In this document: piece by piece, positions 44,092 through 52,966 of the stretch
Numbering within the stretch: position 1 is the first letter of the stretch
Layout: each line of letters opens with the position of its first letter
Origin: an uncultured Muribaculaceae bacterium
Lineage (GTDB): Bacteria > Bacteroidota > Bacteroidia > Bacteroidales > Muribaculaceae
Direction: 5' to 3'
Length of the DNA stretch: 64,000 nucleotides
NCBI GenBank assembly: GCA_948788915.1
Contig: CAQFOZ010000004.1
Location: 6,835-70,834 of the forward strand
The notes under the pieces: model-generated
Seen by the model: the letters and a program-made list of their open reading frames with translations, nothing else
The model's database searches: none
Told to the model about the DNA's origin: nothing
Translations under genes and position numbers: made by a program

Positions 44092-44123
44092 CAAAGTTAA
44101 TCTTTTTCTCAGTATATAACAAA
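44092..44123 (-). promoter_or_regulatory. Predicted promoter of greA-HIT
   Basis: Minus strand: -33 TTTG (44120-44123), exactly 20 bases, -7 TAACTTTG (44092-44099). One of the best matches in the window. The leader to greA would be about 267 bases. Confidence 0.7.
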
Positions 44124-44171
44124 TTTTATCCATTTTTTATCATTTTATTTTATTCATTTTATTTTATTCAT

Positions 44172-44179
44172 TAATTTTG
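44172..44179 (+). promoter_or_regulatory. -7 box upstream of sufE
   Basis: TAATTTTGG about 75 bases before the sufE start, in an AT-rich stretch. No TTTG at -33. Confidence 0.4.
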
Positions 44180-44252
44180 GGATTGATACTCTCCTATGTT
44201 TTATACATTATATGCTTCAACACACTCTTAGAAAGATCAAAACATCCAAATT

Positions 44253-44684
44253 ATGACTATTAACGAAGCTCAAGATGAAATAATCGAAGAATTCGAGGGA
44301 CTTTCCGACTGGATGGACCGATACGCATACATCATCGATCTGGGAAACACACTGCCAGTCTATCCGGAAGAGAAAAAGACTCAACAAAACCTGATAGAAG
44401 GATGCCAAAGTCGGGTATGGATAAACGCAGACAGGAATCCTGACGGCAAAATCGAGTTTGAAGCAGATTCTGATGCAATGATTGTAAAAGGGATAGTAGC
44501 GCTGCTCATGCGGGTGCTTAACGACAGGACTCCCGACGAGATACTCAGCGCAGACTTATACTTTGTAGACAGAATCGGACTTAAAGATCATCTTTCCCCT
44601 ACCCGCAGCAACGGGCTCGTTGCAATGCTGAAACAAATAAACAACTATGCCAAAGCATTCAAAATGCTTGACGCAAAAGGTTGA
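44253..44684 (+). CDS. sufE: SufE family Fe-S cluster assembly protein
   Basis: 143 residues. It accepts sulfur from the SufS cysteine desulfurase and passes it to the Suf scaffold. Active Cys in QNLIEGCQSRVWI, followed by GIVALLMRVLNDRTPDEIL and a C-terminal LSPTRSNGLVAMLKQI. There are no other suf genes nearby, so it stands alone. Confident by motif and length. Confidence 0.92.
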   Translation: MTINEAQDEIIEEFEGLSDWMDRYAYIIDLGNTLPVYPEEKKTQQNLIEGCQSRVWINADRNPDGKIEFEADSDAMIVKGIVALLMRVLNDRTPDEILSADLYFVDRIGLKDHLSPTRSNGLVAMLKQINNYAKAFKMLDAKG

Positions 44685-44728
44685 CAGTATTTTACCAAGA
44701 ATATAACTTTAATAAATAACTGTAATAT

Positions 44729-46228
44729 ATGTTCAAGAACCAACCTAAAGGATTGATTCCGGCCGCACTCTCCAACATGGGAGAACGTTTCGGATTTTAC
44801 GTCATGATGGCGATTCTGACATTATTTTTAATGTCTAAATTTGACCTTGACGGCAAAGAAGCAGGCGCGCTTTACTCCACTTTCTATTGCTCAATTTATA
44901 TTCTTGCACTTGTCGGCGGTGTCATTGCCGATAAAACCAAGAATTATAAAGGGACGATCATCGCTGGTCTTATTGTCATGGCTCTCGGCTATGCGTTGCT
45001 GGCAATGCCAATGCTGATCACAACAAAATACATCGCGCTCGGTGCTCTGCTTGTGATTGCATTTGGCAACGGGCTCTTTAAAGGAAACCTCCAAGCTGTT
45101 GTCGGTCAGTTATATGATAATCCTAAATACAGTGCTCAGAGAGATTCTGGATTCCAGATTTTCTACATGTTCATCAATATTGGCGGCTGTATCGCTCCCC
45201 TTATTGCCGTTTGGGTACGCAACACATTTGTAAAACTACAAGGTTATGCATACAATGCAGACCTTCCAGGACTTTGCAACAAATATTTAGCAGGTAAAGA
45301 AATCGACACGGATCTTTTCCTCAACTATGCAAACCAAGTTTCTCAAACCGAGGTCAACCTCGCGAATCTTAAGGACTTTGCCGCCGATTATCTTAACGCT
45401 TTCAACACCGGTTTTCATTATGCCTTCTCCGTAGCAATCCTTGCCATGCTTATCTCTCTCGCAATTTTCCTATGGGCCAAGAAGTCCCTGCCGACTCCCG
45501 GGCAGAAAACCGCTGACAATGCTGCATCTCCTGACAAGGCAGAAATCAAACAAAGCGCACGCGAAATCAAGCAGCGCATCCTTGCTCTGTTCGCAGTGTT
45601 CGGCATCGTGATCTTCTTCTGGTTCTCTTTCCATCAGAATGGACTGACACTGACTATGTTTGCAAAAGATTATACCCTCCTACGCATAGGCTCTCTTGAA
45701 TTGGGTGCTGAAATATTCCAGTCCGTCAACCCGTTTGTAGTTGTGTTCCTCACTCCGGTTGTAATGTGGCTTTTCGGAGCTCTTGCTAAAAAAGGCAAAG
45801 AGCCCTCCACTCCTAAAAAAATTGCAATAGGTATGGGTATCGCAGCACTTGCATACGTGGTTATGGCAGTTGCATCTCTAGGCCTTCCTCCTTACAAAGA
45901 GATCTCCGGAGCCCCTCTCAGTGACGCTGCACGAGTAACCCCTTGGGTGCTCTTCTCTGTTTATTTCATTCTCACCGTTGCAGAACTTTTCATCTCTCCC
46001 CTTGGACTTTCGTTCGTATCCAAGGTTGCCCCCGCACATCTTCAGGGTCTTATGCAAGGATGCTGGCTTGGCGCAACAGCTGTCGGCAACGCCTGCCTGT
46101 TCCTTGGTGCGGTTATGTACGAGTCAATTCCTCTGTCCGCAACATGGAGCGTGTTCGCCATTGTATGTTTTATCTCAATGGCAATAATGTTCTGTATGGT
46201 GTCTTGGCTCGAAAAAGTAGCAAAATAA
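44729..46228 (+). CDS. POT-family proton-dependent peptide transporter
   Basis: 499 residues with about 12-14 membrane segments, major facilitator superfamily. It begins with the POT signature SNMGERFGFYVMMAILTLFL (ExxERFxYY-like), then GGVIADKTKNYKGTIIAG and IFYMFINIGGCIAPLIA. It imports di- and tripeptides with protons through the inner membrane. A cytosolic loop near residue 250 is charged. It lies 44 bases after sufE, possibly co-transcribed. It ends near a repeat motif joined to a terminator. Confidence 0.9.
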   Translation: MFKNQPKGLIPAALSNMGERFGFYVMMAILTLFLMSKFDLDGKEAGALYSTFYCSIYILALVGGVIADKTKNYKGTIIAGLIVMALGYALLAMPMLITTKYIALGALLVIAFGNGLFKGNLQAVVGQLYDNPKYSAQRDSGFQIFYMFINIGGCIAPLIAVWVRNTFVKLQGYAYNADLPGLCNKYLAGKEIDTDLFLNYANQVSQTEVNLANLKDFAADYLNAFNTGFHYAFSVAILAMLISLAIFLWAKKSLPTPGQKTADNAASPDKAEIKQSAREIKQRILALFAVFGIVIFFWFSFHQNGLTLTMFAKDYTLLRIGSLELGAEIFQSVNPFVVVFLTPVVMWLFGALAKKGKEPSTPKKIAIGMGIAALAYVVMAVASLGLPPYKEISGAPLSDAARVTPWVLFSVYFILTVAELFISPLGLSFVSKVAPAHLQGLMQGCWLGATAVGNACLFLGAVMYESIPLSATWSVFAIVCFISMAIMFCMVSWLEKVAK

Positions 46229-46256
46229 TCTGTACAAAGTAATTTGTCATTATCTT

Positions 46257-46299
46257 AGAAACTGTTTAAACAGGTGTGCATTATGATGCGCACCTGTTG
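46257..46299 (+). terminator. AGAAACTGTTTAAA motif fused to a terminator hairpin
   Basis: A perfect copy of the core motif (46257-46270) runs straight into a hairpin AACAGGTGTGCAT / ATGCGCACCTGTT (46268-46299, one G-U type mismatch) followed by GTTTATTG. The motif's CTGTTTAAACAG is itself a 12-base palindrome. Placed 28 bases after the transporter stop. Confidence 0.75.
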
Positions 46300-46375
46300 T
46301 TTATTGTGCTTTACAATACTTGAAAAATTCGAAAGAAATTTCTTTGAAATAATGCTTTATTTCAAAAACATTGAA

Positions 46376-46383
46376 TAACTTTG
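46376..46383 (+). promoter_or_regulatory. -7 box of the orphan lipoprotein gene
   Basis: TAACTTTGCACG, about 25 bases before the ATG at 46409. No -33 match at normal spacing. Confidence 0.45.
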
Positions 46384-46408
46384 CACGGTATTTTGTTTCA
46401 GCACGACA

Positions 46409-46987
46409 ATGAACAATTACACTAACAAACATCTATTTTCAGCAGCGTTTTGTATATCCCTCTTTCTCACCACAATGACTTGCGCTTGCAATTCATCCGG
46501 GAAATGGAAGAGCAATCAGGATTCCACAAGTATAGAAGAATATCACGCTGACAATGACATAGCAATGATTGCCAAAAGTTTCGCAGACGCTTTGGTGATA
46601 AACGAACCACTTGACACTCTTGAAAACAATTTCACAGGAGTGCTGACAGACGGCGAAGGACATCCCCTATATACCGATATCCAAGGATCACCGGGAATAT
46701 GGGACGTAAATGTCACAAATCCAAATACAGCCGTTATTCGTAATGTATATTTAGGAGATCTTCTTCCTGGTTATCTTGAAAGTTACATCACAACTAATCT
46801 TGACCTGACAGAAGATGACAAGATCGGCACAAGCGTATCAGACACCACAGACAATACTCAGGTGACAGTATACAATCTCGACGGAGCCTATCTGCGTTTT
46901 GAAATACGAACCGCCTTGGCTCCCAACGGACTGGAGGGTCCTCTGCTCAGTATTGTTCTAACCACCACCCCGCCACTTACCTTATAA
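46409..46987 (+). CDS. Secreted lipoprotein of unknown function
   Basis: 192 residues. Signal peptide LFSAAFCISLFLTTMTCAC with a possible lipobox at the last Cys. The mature protein is acidic, with IAMIAKSFADALVINEPLD and alternating strands later (TQVTVYNLDGAYLRFEIRTAL). I do not recognise a family. It has its own predicted promoter and is followed by a hairpin, so it looks like a real single gene. Confidence 0.7.
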   Translation: MNNYTNKHLFSAAFCISLFLTTMTCACNSSGKWKSNQDSTSIEEYHADNDIAMIAKSFADALVINEPLDTLENNFTGVLTDGEGHPLYTDIQGSPGIWDVNVTNPNTAVIRNVYLGDLLPGYLESYITTNLDLTEDDKIGTSVSDTTDNTQVTVYNLDGAYLRFEIRTALAPNGLEGPLLSIVLTTTPPLTL

Positions 46988-47019
46988 ACACACAGGCATA
47001 TACAGTAACAAATATATTA

Positions 47020-47050
47020 TCCCGGAAACTTTATATTCCAGATTCCGGGA
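47020..47050. terminator. Hairpin between convergent genes
   Basis: 8-bp stem TCCCGGAA / TTCCGGGA with a 15-base loop, between the orphan lipoprotein gene and the MBL-fold gene. T-tracts are weak on both sides. Confidence 0.5.
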
Positions 47051-47089
47051 CTCAAGTTTATTGACAATAAAGCCAAAGACCGTAATGAA

Positions 47090-48142
47090 TTAATCTTGCA
47101 GGAATGGACGGAACACAAACCATCTGCTCGCTTCAAAACGCGGAAGAGCCATAAGCTGAACATCTGCTTTACGGTCAAGAATTGTTTCTTCCGCATTGCC
47201 TACCACCGCACCAGCCTTTTCGAGCCCTGAGCGCACAGCATTTAAAGCTTTCACCGGAGTGTTATTGTCTTGAGACAAATGACATAAAAACACATATTTC
47301 AGATTTTTGTTGTATATATCCTGTAAAAACCTGGCAGTGTGTTCGTTGTTCATATGCCCGTTATCAGTCTGTATTCTTGCTTTCAGATATTCGGGATATC
47401 TGCCATTCAGAAGCATCTGTCTGTCATAATTCGCTTCAATTACAAGATAATTTGCACGACTCATATAATAATAAGCCCGTTCTGTCACAGCTCCAAGATC
47501 GGTAGCAAGCACAAAACGTCTTGAATCAAATTCAATCGAGAAACCCATATTGTCGGATCCATCGTGCGGCACATCGAAAGCCGTTATCTCGAAATCCAGT
47601 ACTTTAAAAGGTATTTCTTTAAAAATGGCATTATGATACTCTTTGATTCTTCTTGATATGCTATGACGTCGAAGCAATCCGTTAAGCACCCTGTTAGTAC
47701 AAAACACACGTATATGCTTGTAATTTCGTACAATATTATAAGAATATCTCACATGATCGGAGTGGTCATGTGTAAGTAGCAGCGCCTTTACCGAACTCAT
47801 GGAAATGCCATAAGCCGATAACATTTTGACGACATCTTCTGTCTTCACCCCTGCATCTACAAGAATACCGCCTCGTGAGTTGCCTATATAACAGCAATTG
47901 CCACTTGATCCGGATCCAAGCGAAATAAAATTCAGGTTCCGCTCCGACAGCTTGTCAAGCCTTATATCAGACTCATCTATCCCAAGATCCGAATATTCTT
48001 TTGCATCATCTATACAACGAACGTCAAGATCTACCCTTCCTGCCTGCCCCGGCCGGGATAATCCTTTATCTTGAGAATCGGGCTGCCAATCTTCGAAAGG
48101 CAATTGCGGATGATCGGAAAATCTTATCTTCTTAACGCGCAT
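47090..48142 (-). CDS. MBL-fold metallo-hydrolase (YycJ/WalJ-like)
   Basis: About 350 residues. The hydrolase core starts at about residue 70 (LNFISLGSGSSGNCCYIGN), with zinc motif LLTHDHSDHVRYSY, the later FDVPHDGSDNMGFSIE, and LATDLGAVTERAYYYMSRA. YycJ-like proteins are thought to be nucleic-acid-acting hydrolases linked to cell-wall or DNA-replication control; the substrate is unproven. The 70-residue N-terminal extension, rich in Asp and Arg, is not part of the core. Start choice is uncertain: MRVKK at 48142 (used) or MLNQRMGG at 48175; either overlaps the upstream methyltransferase gene. Confidence 0.85.
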   Translation of the reverse strand: MRVKKIRFSDHPQLPFEDWQPDSQDKGLSRPGQAGRVDLDVRCIDDAKEYSDLGIDESDIRLDKLSERNLNFISLGSGSSGNCCYIGNSRGGILVDAGVKTEDVVKMLSAYGISMSSVKALLLTHDHSDHVRYSYNIVRNYKHIRVFCTNRVLNGLLRRHSISRRIKEYHNAIFKEIPFKVLDFEITAFDVPHDGSDNMGFSIEFDSRRFVLATDLGAVTERAYYYMSRANYLVIEANYDRQMLLNGRYPEYLKARIQTDNGHMNNEHTARFLQDIYNKNLKYVFLCHLSQDNNTPVKALNAVRSGLEKAGAVVGNAEETILDRKADVQLMALPRFEASRWFVFRPFLQD

Positions 48143-48893
48143 CTCTCTTTGACCTCCCATCCTTTGATTCAGCACCGCAATATATTAAGAATATAGCCGG
48201 ACGCTTATCATAATTTTCCGTACAATTCTTCCATAGTCTCGCCGGCATTGACTTTATTGACTCCCTTTCCGGATCTGTCACATCAGATGCCACACAAAGC
48301 ATAGTGTCCGGTCTCAGATTTTCTGCAAGAAATGACACCATACCATTGTTCCGATATGGTGTCTCAATAAAAATCTCTGTCCTGTTTTTACGTCGTGATT
48401 CGGACTCAAGATCACGTATTGCCTGGACTCTTGCCCCTTTCTCAATCGGCAGATATCCGTTAAAAGCAAAACCTTGACCATTGAATCCGGAAGCCATGAG
48501 AGATAGCAGTATACTTGACGGCCCGACAAGAGGGACTACTTTATATCCTTCTCTTTGAGCTTTATCTACAACGACCGCACCGGGATCGGCAACGGCCGGA
48601 CATCCCGCCTCACTCATAATACCTACAGACTCACCTCTACGTAAAGGTTCAAGCCATTCTCCCACATGCGTCAGATCAGTATGACCATTAAGTTCATGAA
48701 ATGTAATTGAGTCTATGTCAAATGATTTATCCCAACGTTTAAGAAAGCGTCTTGCCGTGCGTACATTCTCAACAATCAGACATTTCAGTTGTCTGACTAT
48801 CGAAAGATTACCCATTGGTATGACACTTTCCAACGGAGCATCGCTGATATTTACAGGGATAAGATATAAAGTACCCTTACTAATTGAATTCAT
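48132..48893 (-). CDS. SAM-dependent methyltransferase of the tetrapyrrole methylase fold (RsmI-like)
   Basis: 253 residues. Features of the RsmI family (2'-O-methylation of C1402 in 16S rRNA): TLYLIPVNISDAPLESVIP at the N-terminus, the GIMSEAGCPAVADPGAVVV loop, VVPLVGPSSILLSLMASGFNGQ, and IFIETPYRNNGMV. Bacteroidetes carry a shorter relative that is annotated only as SAM-dependent methyltransferase, and this fits that form. It overlaps the following MBL-fold gene by about 11 bases, so translation is probably coupled. Confidence 0.85.
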   Translation of the reverse strand: MNSISKGTLYLIPVNISDAPLESVIPMGNLSIVRQLKCLIVENVRTARRFLKRWDKSFDIDSITFHELNGHTDLTHVGEWLEPLRRGESVGIMSEAGCPAVADPGAVVVDKAQREGYKVVPLVGPSSILLSLMASGFNGQGFAFNGYLPIEKGARVQAIRDLESESRRKNRTEIFIETPYRNNGMVSFLAENLRPDTMLCVASDVTDPERESIKSMPARLWKNCTENYDKRPAIFLIYCGAESKDGRSKRDAR

Positions 48894-49013
48894 TTAATCT
48901 TTTAATCACTTAACTGTCTGCTTATTAAGCTGTTTTTTTACAAATCAAAAAGCGATAACCAGTCTGCTGATTCTGACAAGAAAGGCAAAACGACAAACAG
49001 CACTGAAATTTGC

Positions 49014-49033
49014 TTAAATTTAAACAGTTTCTA
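49014..49033 (-). repeat. Solo end of the inverted-repeat family
   Basis: TTAAATTTAAACAGTTTCTA, on the minus strand a perfect AGAAACTGTTTAAA plus flanking TTTAA as in element A. No partner end is found within 200 bases upstream. It lies in the 262-base gap between divergent genes (48894-49155), which otherwise holds only a promoter for the plus-strand gene. Confidence 0.65.
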
Positions 49034-49143
49034 AGACCGATTATTAAGAACTCATTATTACTTTTTATTACTTTGGCTAAAAATCAAGATTATGTTTAAA
49101 TGAGTTCGTAATACAAAGATACGAAAAAAACGCGATAATTTTG

Positions 49144-49151
49144 TATCTTTG
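49144..49151 (+). promoter_or_regulatory. -7 box just before the rRNA methyltransferase start (possible leaderless mRNA)
   Basis: TATCTTTG ends four bases before the ATG at 49156; an alternative TAATTTTG lies at 49136-49143. Either would place the transcription start within about 0-8 bases of the ATG. No -33 TTTG for either. Confidence 0.45.
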
Positions 49152-49155
49152 TATT

Positions 49156-50433
49156 ATGATTTCAGATGAAGTAAAATTACCGGAGGAGTTTCTTAAGCAA
49201 ATGAAACAATTGCTTGTCAAAGACTATGATAAGTTTTGCCAGGCGATGAACGGAGCTCCCGAGACTTCTATAAAAATCAATAGGCGCAAATGCAATGATG
49301 TCAAAGAACTTGGATACGAAAATCTGCAACCTGTTAAATGGTGTTCATCCGGATTCTATCTCCAAGAAAGGCCTCTGTTTACTGCAAATCCATTGCTGCA
49401 TGCAGGTGTGTTTTATGTACAGGATGCCTCTTCCATGATATACGAAGAAGTCATACACAAAATTATGCCCACGCTGCTTGACACATCATCCAGACCCCGT
49501 ATTCTCGATTTATGCGCAGCGCCCGGAGGTAAAACCACATCCATTATCAACTCTCTTCCAGATGATTCATTTGTCGTTGCAAATGAATATGTGCCACAAC
49601 GTGCATCCATATTAAGGGAAAATCTGATAAAATGGGGATATCCGAATATCGCAATTACAAATTCTCCCACAAAAGACATCTGCGCTCTGGAAGAGATGTT
49701 CGATCTGATAGCGGTTGATGCTCCCTGCTCCGGAGAAGGGATGATGCGTAAAGACGATACTGCTGTTAATCAATGGGGATACGGCCTTCAAACCCAGTGT
49801 ACCACTCTCCAAAAGGAGATCCTTAAAGATGCTTATATGGCTCTCAAACCGGGAGGTGTCCTTATATATTCAACGTGCACATTCAATAGGAAAGAGAATG
49901 AAGAGAATGCCGAGTTCATTACCAATGAATTACAAATGGTTCCTCTTGATCTTGATTTCCCTGAGCAATGGGGAATAGGGAAAGGTATTGACACAGAAAT
50001 ACCTTGTTATAGATTCATGCCACATATTACCCGTGGAGAGGGTCTTTTCCTTGCAGTGTTCCGCAAAGAAGACAGCTGTTCTCAAATAAGTCCTGTCAGC
50101 GACGAGGCCTTTGTCAAGAATCTTAAGGCAAAAACAAAGATTATAAGTATCGGTATTCCTCAGACCATAGAGAAAGGCAAACTGTCTATCCCGGCTTCAG
50201 AATCAGTGTTGTCAACAGACTTCAATCCGGATCTGTTCCCGACTGCAGATCTATCACTCGAGGAAAGTCGCGCATATCTGCGCCATGAGGCTCTAAGATT
50301 ATCTGAAATCCATCCTAAAGGATTTGTTGTTGTTAAATATAAAGGGCATCCGCTTGGTCTCGTAAAAAACATTGGCTCAAGAGCAAATAATCTCTATCCC
50401 TCAAACTGGAAAATAAGGATGCAGCTTCAATAA
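49156..50433 (+). CDS. RsmF/NOL1-NOP2-type rRNA cytosine-C5 methyltransferase
   Basis: 425 residues from the ATG at 49156 (MISDEVKLPEEFLKQM). The frame extends to a TTG at 49141, but that overlaps the promoter. SAM site ILDLCAAPGGKTTSI, catalytic Cys in STCTFNRKENEENAEF and the second Cys in DAPCSGEGMMRKDD. The C-terminal 130 residues resemble the RsmF extension and PUA-like end (FVVVKYKGHPLGLVKNIG). It should make m5C in rRNA. Confidence 0.9.
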   Translation: MISDEVKLPEEFLKQMKQLLVKDYDKFCQAMNGAPETSIKINRRKCNDVKELGYENLQPVKWCSSGFYLQERPLFTANPLLHAGVFYVQDASSMIYEEVIHKIMPTLLDTSSRPRILDLCAAPGGKTTSIINSLPDDSFVVANEYVPQRASILRENLIKWGYPNIAITNSPTKDICALEEMFDLIAVDAPCSGEGMMRKDDTAVNQWGYGLQTQCTTLQKEILKDAYMALKPGGVLIYSTCTFNRKENEENAEFITNELQMVPLDLDFPEQWGIGKGIDTEIPCYRFMPHITRGEGLFLAVFRKEDSCSQISPVSDEAFVKNLKAKTKIISIGIPQTIEKGKLSIPASESVLSTDFNPDLFPTADLSLEESRAYLRHEALRLSEIHPKGFVVVKYKGHPLGLVKNIGSRANNLYPSNWKIRMQLQ

Positions 50434-50465
50434 TTATTAATTGAAATCTCATCACGAAAAAAAAT

Positions 50466-52712
50466 ATGGCAAAACCTAAGCAAGAAACATTCCCGATTAT
50501 AGGCATGATGTGTGCGGTATGCGCAAACACTGTGGAAAGCACTATCAGGGACACTGCAGGTGTAATTGCCGCCTCAGTCAATTTCGCCACATCTTCTGCC
50601 ATAATAAACTGGAATCCGGAACTAACCAATCCTCGGCAAATAGCAGAGAAGGTTAAAACAGCCGGATATGAAATGATAATCACCGAGTCAGAGAAAAAAG
50701 CCATTGAGGAACAAGAAAAAATTGAAACGGAAGCATACCGCGAGATGAAAATTAAAACCATCGTCGCGTGGCTAATCACTATTCCGCTTGCCACTCTTTG
50801 TATGATTCATATCCACTTCCCGGCAGAGGCATGGTGTTATATGATCTTGACTCTCATCGTCATGATCTGGTGTGGAGGAGGCTTTTTCAGACGTGGATGC
50901 CGGGCCTTGTTTACAGGTCATCCGAACATGGATTCTCTTGTGGCTGTATCTACCACCGTAAGTTTCCTGTTCAGTCTTTTCAACACAATATGGCCGGAGA
51001 TTCTGACAAGCAGAGATATTAGTGCGGATCTATATTATGAGGGAGCCGCCATGATTATCACTTTCGTACTCACCGGAAAATTGATGGAAATGAAGAGCCG
51101 GAAGTCAACAGGACTCGCGCTCAAAGCCCTGATACAACTGCAACCTTCTGAAGCCCGAATATTTGATACACACAACAATATTATTACTGTGCCTGTATCT
51201 GATATAAAGCCGGGAGATCGCGTAATTATACGCCAGGGAGAGAAGATCCCCGTAGACGGAATTATAACTGAGGGAATAGGTTCTGTCGATGAAAGTATGC
51301 TCACAGGTGAACCGTTAGGAACTGAAGTTGGCACCGGAAACGAAGTATCTGCCGGCACGATCCTACAAAACGGTCAACTCGTGATAGAAGCGACAAAAGT
51401 AGGATCAGACACCGAGCTGTCACGTATAATACAAGCGGTGAAAGATGCGCAGAATTCAAAAGCACCTGTACAAAAATCCGTTGATAAAATTGCCTCGATT
51501 TTCGTTCCGGCTGTAATGGCAACATCTGTTTTGACATTTGTCATATGGATGCTGTCAGGTGGAGCTGAAAATCTACCTGTCGCCATAGTTTGTGCGGTAT
51601 CTGTATTGGTAATAGCCTGTCCATGCGCTCTGGGACTTGCCACTCCTATGGCTGTAATGGTCGGAATCGGCAGAGGGGCGAAATCCGGAATATTAATAAA
51701 GGATGCATCTTCCATGGAGTCTTTGGCAAGCATCAACACTCTTCTTATAGACAAGACAGGCACTGTCACACAAGGGAGACCCGTTATGAAAGATATTATC
51801 TGGAACACAGAAACGAGCCCCAAAGATAAAAACGCTGTGTTGAGATTGCTTCTCGGAGCGGAAAACAAGAGTATTCATCCTTTGGCAGGAGCCATATGCA
51901 CAGGATTAAAAAAACTTGGCGCAAGTCCTGTTGAGCCGGAGTCTTATACATATATCCCCGGGGAGGGCATTGTCTGTAAATATGACAGTGACACATACAG
52001 CATAGGTGCATTTAAATCATCTTCATCAGACCCTTCTGAAAAAACGGGAACCAGCACAGAATTCAGCAGCACAGTTACCCGTTGGATTACAGATGGATCT
52101 GGAGTTGTAACGATGTGTAAAAACGATATTCCCCTTTTGGCAATTAGCGTTGAGGATGAAATCAAGCCCGATGCCAGAAAGAGTGTCACGGCACTTGAAC
52201 ACGCAGGAATAAACGTGATATTACTATCAGGAGACAGATTTTCCACAGCCAAGAATGTGGCTGAAAAAGTCGGCATCAAACATATTGAGGCAGAAGCGCG
52301 CCCTGCAGACAAACAGAATACAGTTGAACGGCTTAAACAGGAGGGCAAAAAAGTAGCGATGGCAGGCGACGGCATAAACGACTCTCAGGCTCTTGCAGCC
52401 GCAGATGTATCAATCGCCATGGGCACCGGATCCGATATCGCAATAGAAGTGGCAGAGCTGACAATAGTAGGAGGGAAACTAAATTCCATTATCAAAGCCG
52501 TATCTCTTTCCCGCAAAACACTCCGTATAATACATGAAAACTTATTCTGGGCGTTTATATACAATACAATTGGAATTCCGCTGGCAGCAGGAGCCTTTTA
52601 TTCCTTTGGAATACTCTTGTCTCCTATGTATGCCTCCGCGGCAATGGCGGCTTCTTCACTATGTGTTGTACTAAACTCCCTTAGGCTTAACAAAACTAAT
52701 TTGAAAATCTAA
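50466..52712 (+). CDS. Copper-translocating P-type ATPase
   Basis: 748 residues, P1B-type. One N-terminal heavy-metal domain with metal-binding GMMCAVCANTV (residues about 14-24), membrane CPC motif VIACPCALGLATPMAVMVG, phosphorylation site LLIDKTGTVTQGRP, HP motif SIHPLAGAI, and hinge MAGDGINDSQALAAADVSIA. The CPC motif and the two C-terminal segments (YNTIGIPLAAGAFYSFGI, MAASSLCVVLNSLRL) fit Cu+ export. A small HMA protein gene follows after 38 bases and may hand over copper. Confidence 0.92.
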   Translation: MAKPKQETFPIIGMMCAVCANTVESTIRDTAGVIAASVNFATSSAIINWNPELTNPRQIAEKVKTAGYEMIITESEKKAIEEQEKIETEAYREMKIKTIVAWLITIPLATLCMIHIHFPAEAWCYMILTLIVMIWCGGGFFRRGCRALFTGHPNMDSLVAVSTTVSFLFSLFNTIWPEILTSRDISADLYYEGAAMIITFVLTGKLMEMKSRKSTGLALKALIQLQPSEARIFDTHNNIITVPVSDIKPGDRVIIRQGEKIPVDGIITEGIGSVDESMLTGEPLGTEVGTGNEVSAGTILQNGQLVIEATKVGSDTELSRIIQAVKDAQNSKAPVQKSVDKIASIFVPAVMATSVLTFVIWMLSGGAENLPVAIVCAVSVLVIACPCALGLATPMAVMVGIGRGAKSGILIKDASSMESLASINTLLIDKTGTVTQGRPVMKDIIWNTETSPKDKNAVLRLLLGAENKSIHPLAGAICTGLKKLGASPVEPESYTYIPGEGIVCKYDSDTYSIGAFKSSSSDPSEKTGTSTEFSSTVTRWITDGSGVVTMCKNDIPLLAISVEDEIKPDARKSVTALEHAGINVILLSGDRFSTAKNVAEKVGIKHIEAEARPADKQNTVERLKQEGKKVAMAGDGINDSQALAAADVSIAMGTGSDIAIEVAELTIVGGKLNSIIKAVSLSRKTLRIIHENLFWAFIYNTIGIPLAAGAFYSFGILLSPMYASAAMAASSLCVVLNSLRLNKTNLKI

Positions 52713-52750
52713 CAAAATGTTATAACAAAAAATATTTAAAATCCTGTTAT

Positions 52751-52966
52751 ATGAAATTCAAAACAAACGCACGATGCGCGGGTTGCAAATCGGCAATCAT
52801 GAGCGCTGTTCAAAATAAATTTCCGGATATGGAATGGTCCATGGATATTGATGACATTGACAAAGTACTCGAATGTCATGGTATTCCAGACAATGAGGAA
52901 TGGGCAGCACAGATAATAAAAACAATTGAAGAAACCGGATTTAAAGGCAGTTGGATTCGTCAATGA
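52751..52966 (+). CDS. Small heavy-metal-associated (HMA) domain protein
   Basis: 71 residues, one HMA-like fold with metal-site motif ARCAGCKSAIMSAV (CxxC near the N-terminus), followed by DIDDIDKVLECHG and IIKTIEETGFKGSW. Probably a copper chaperone for the ATPase upstream. The end overlaps the next start (ATGA at 52963-52966), so it is translationally coupled to the E1-like gene. Confidence 0.8.
   Translation: MKFKTNARCAGCKSAIMSAVQNKFPDMEWSMDIDDIDKVLECHGIPDNEEWAAQIIKTIEETGFKGSWIRQ

Noticed and set aside
43916..44122. 68-codon minus-strand ORF upstream of greA
   Set aside because: Overlaps the greA promoter, hairpin and T8 run; composition looks non-coding.
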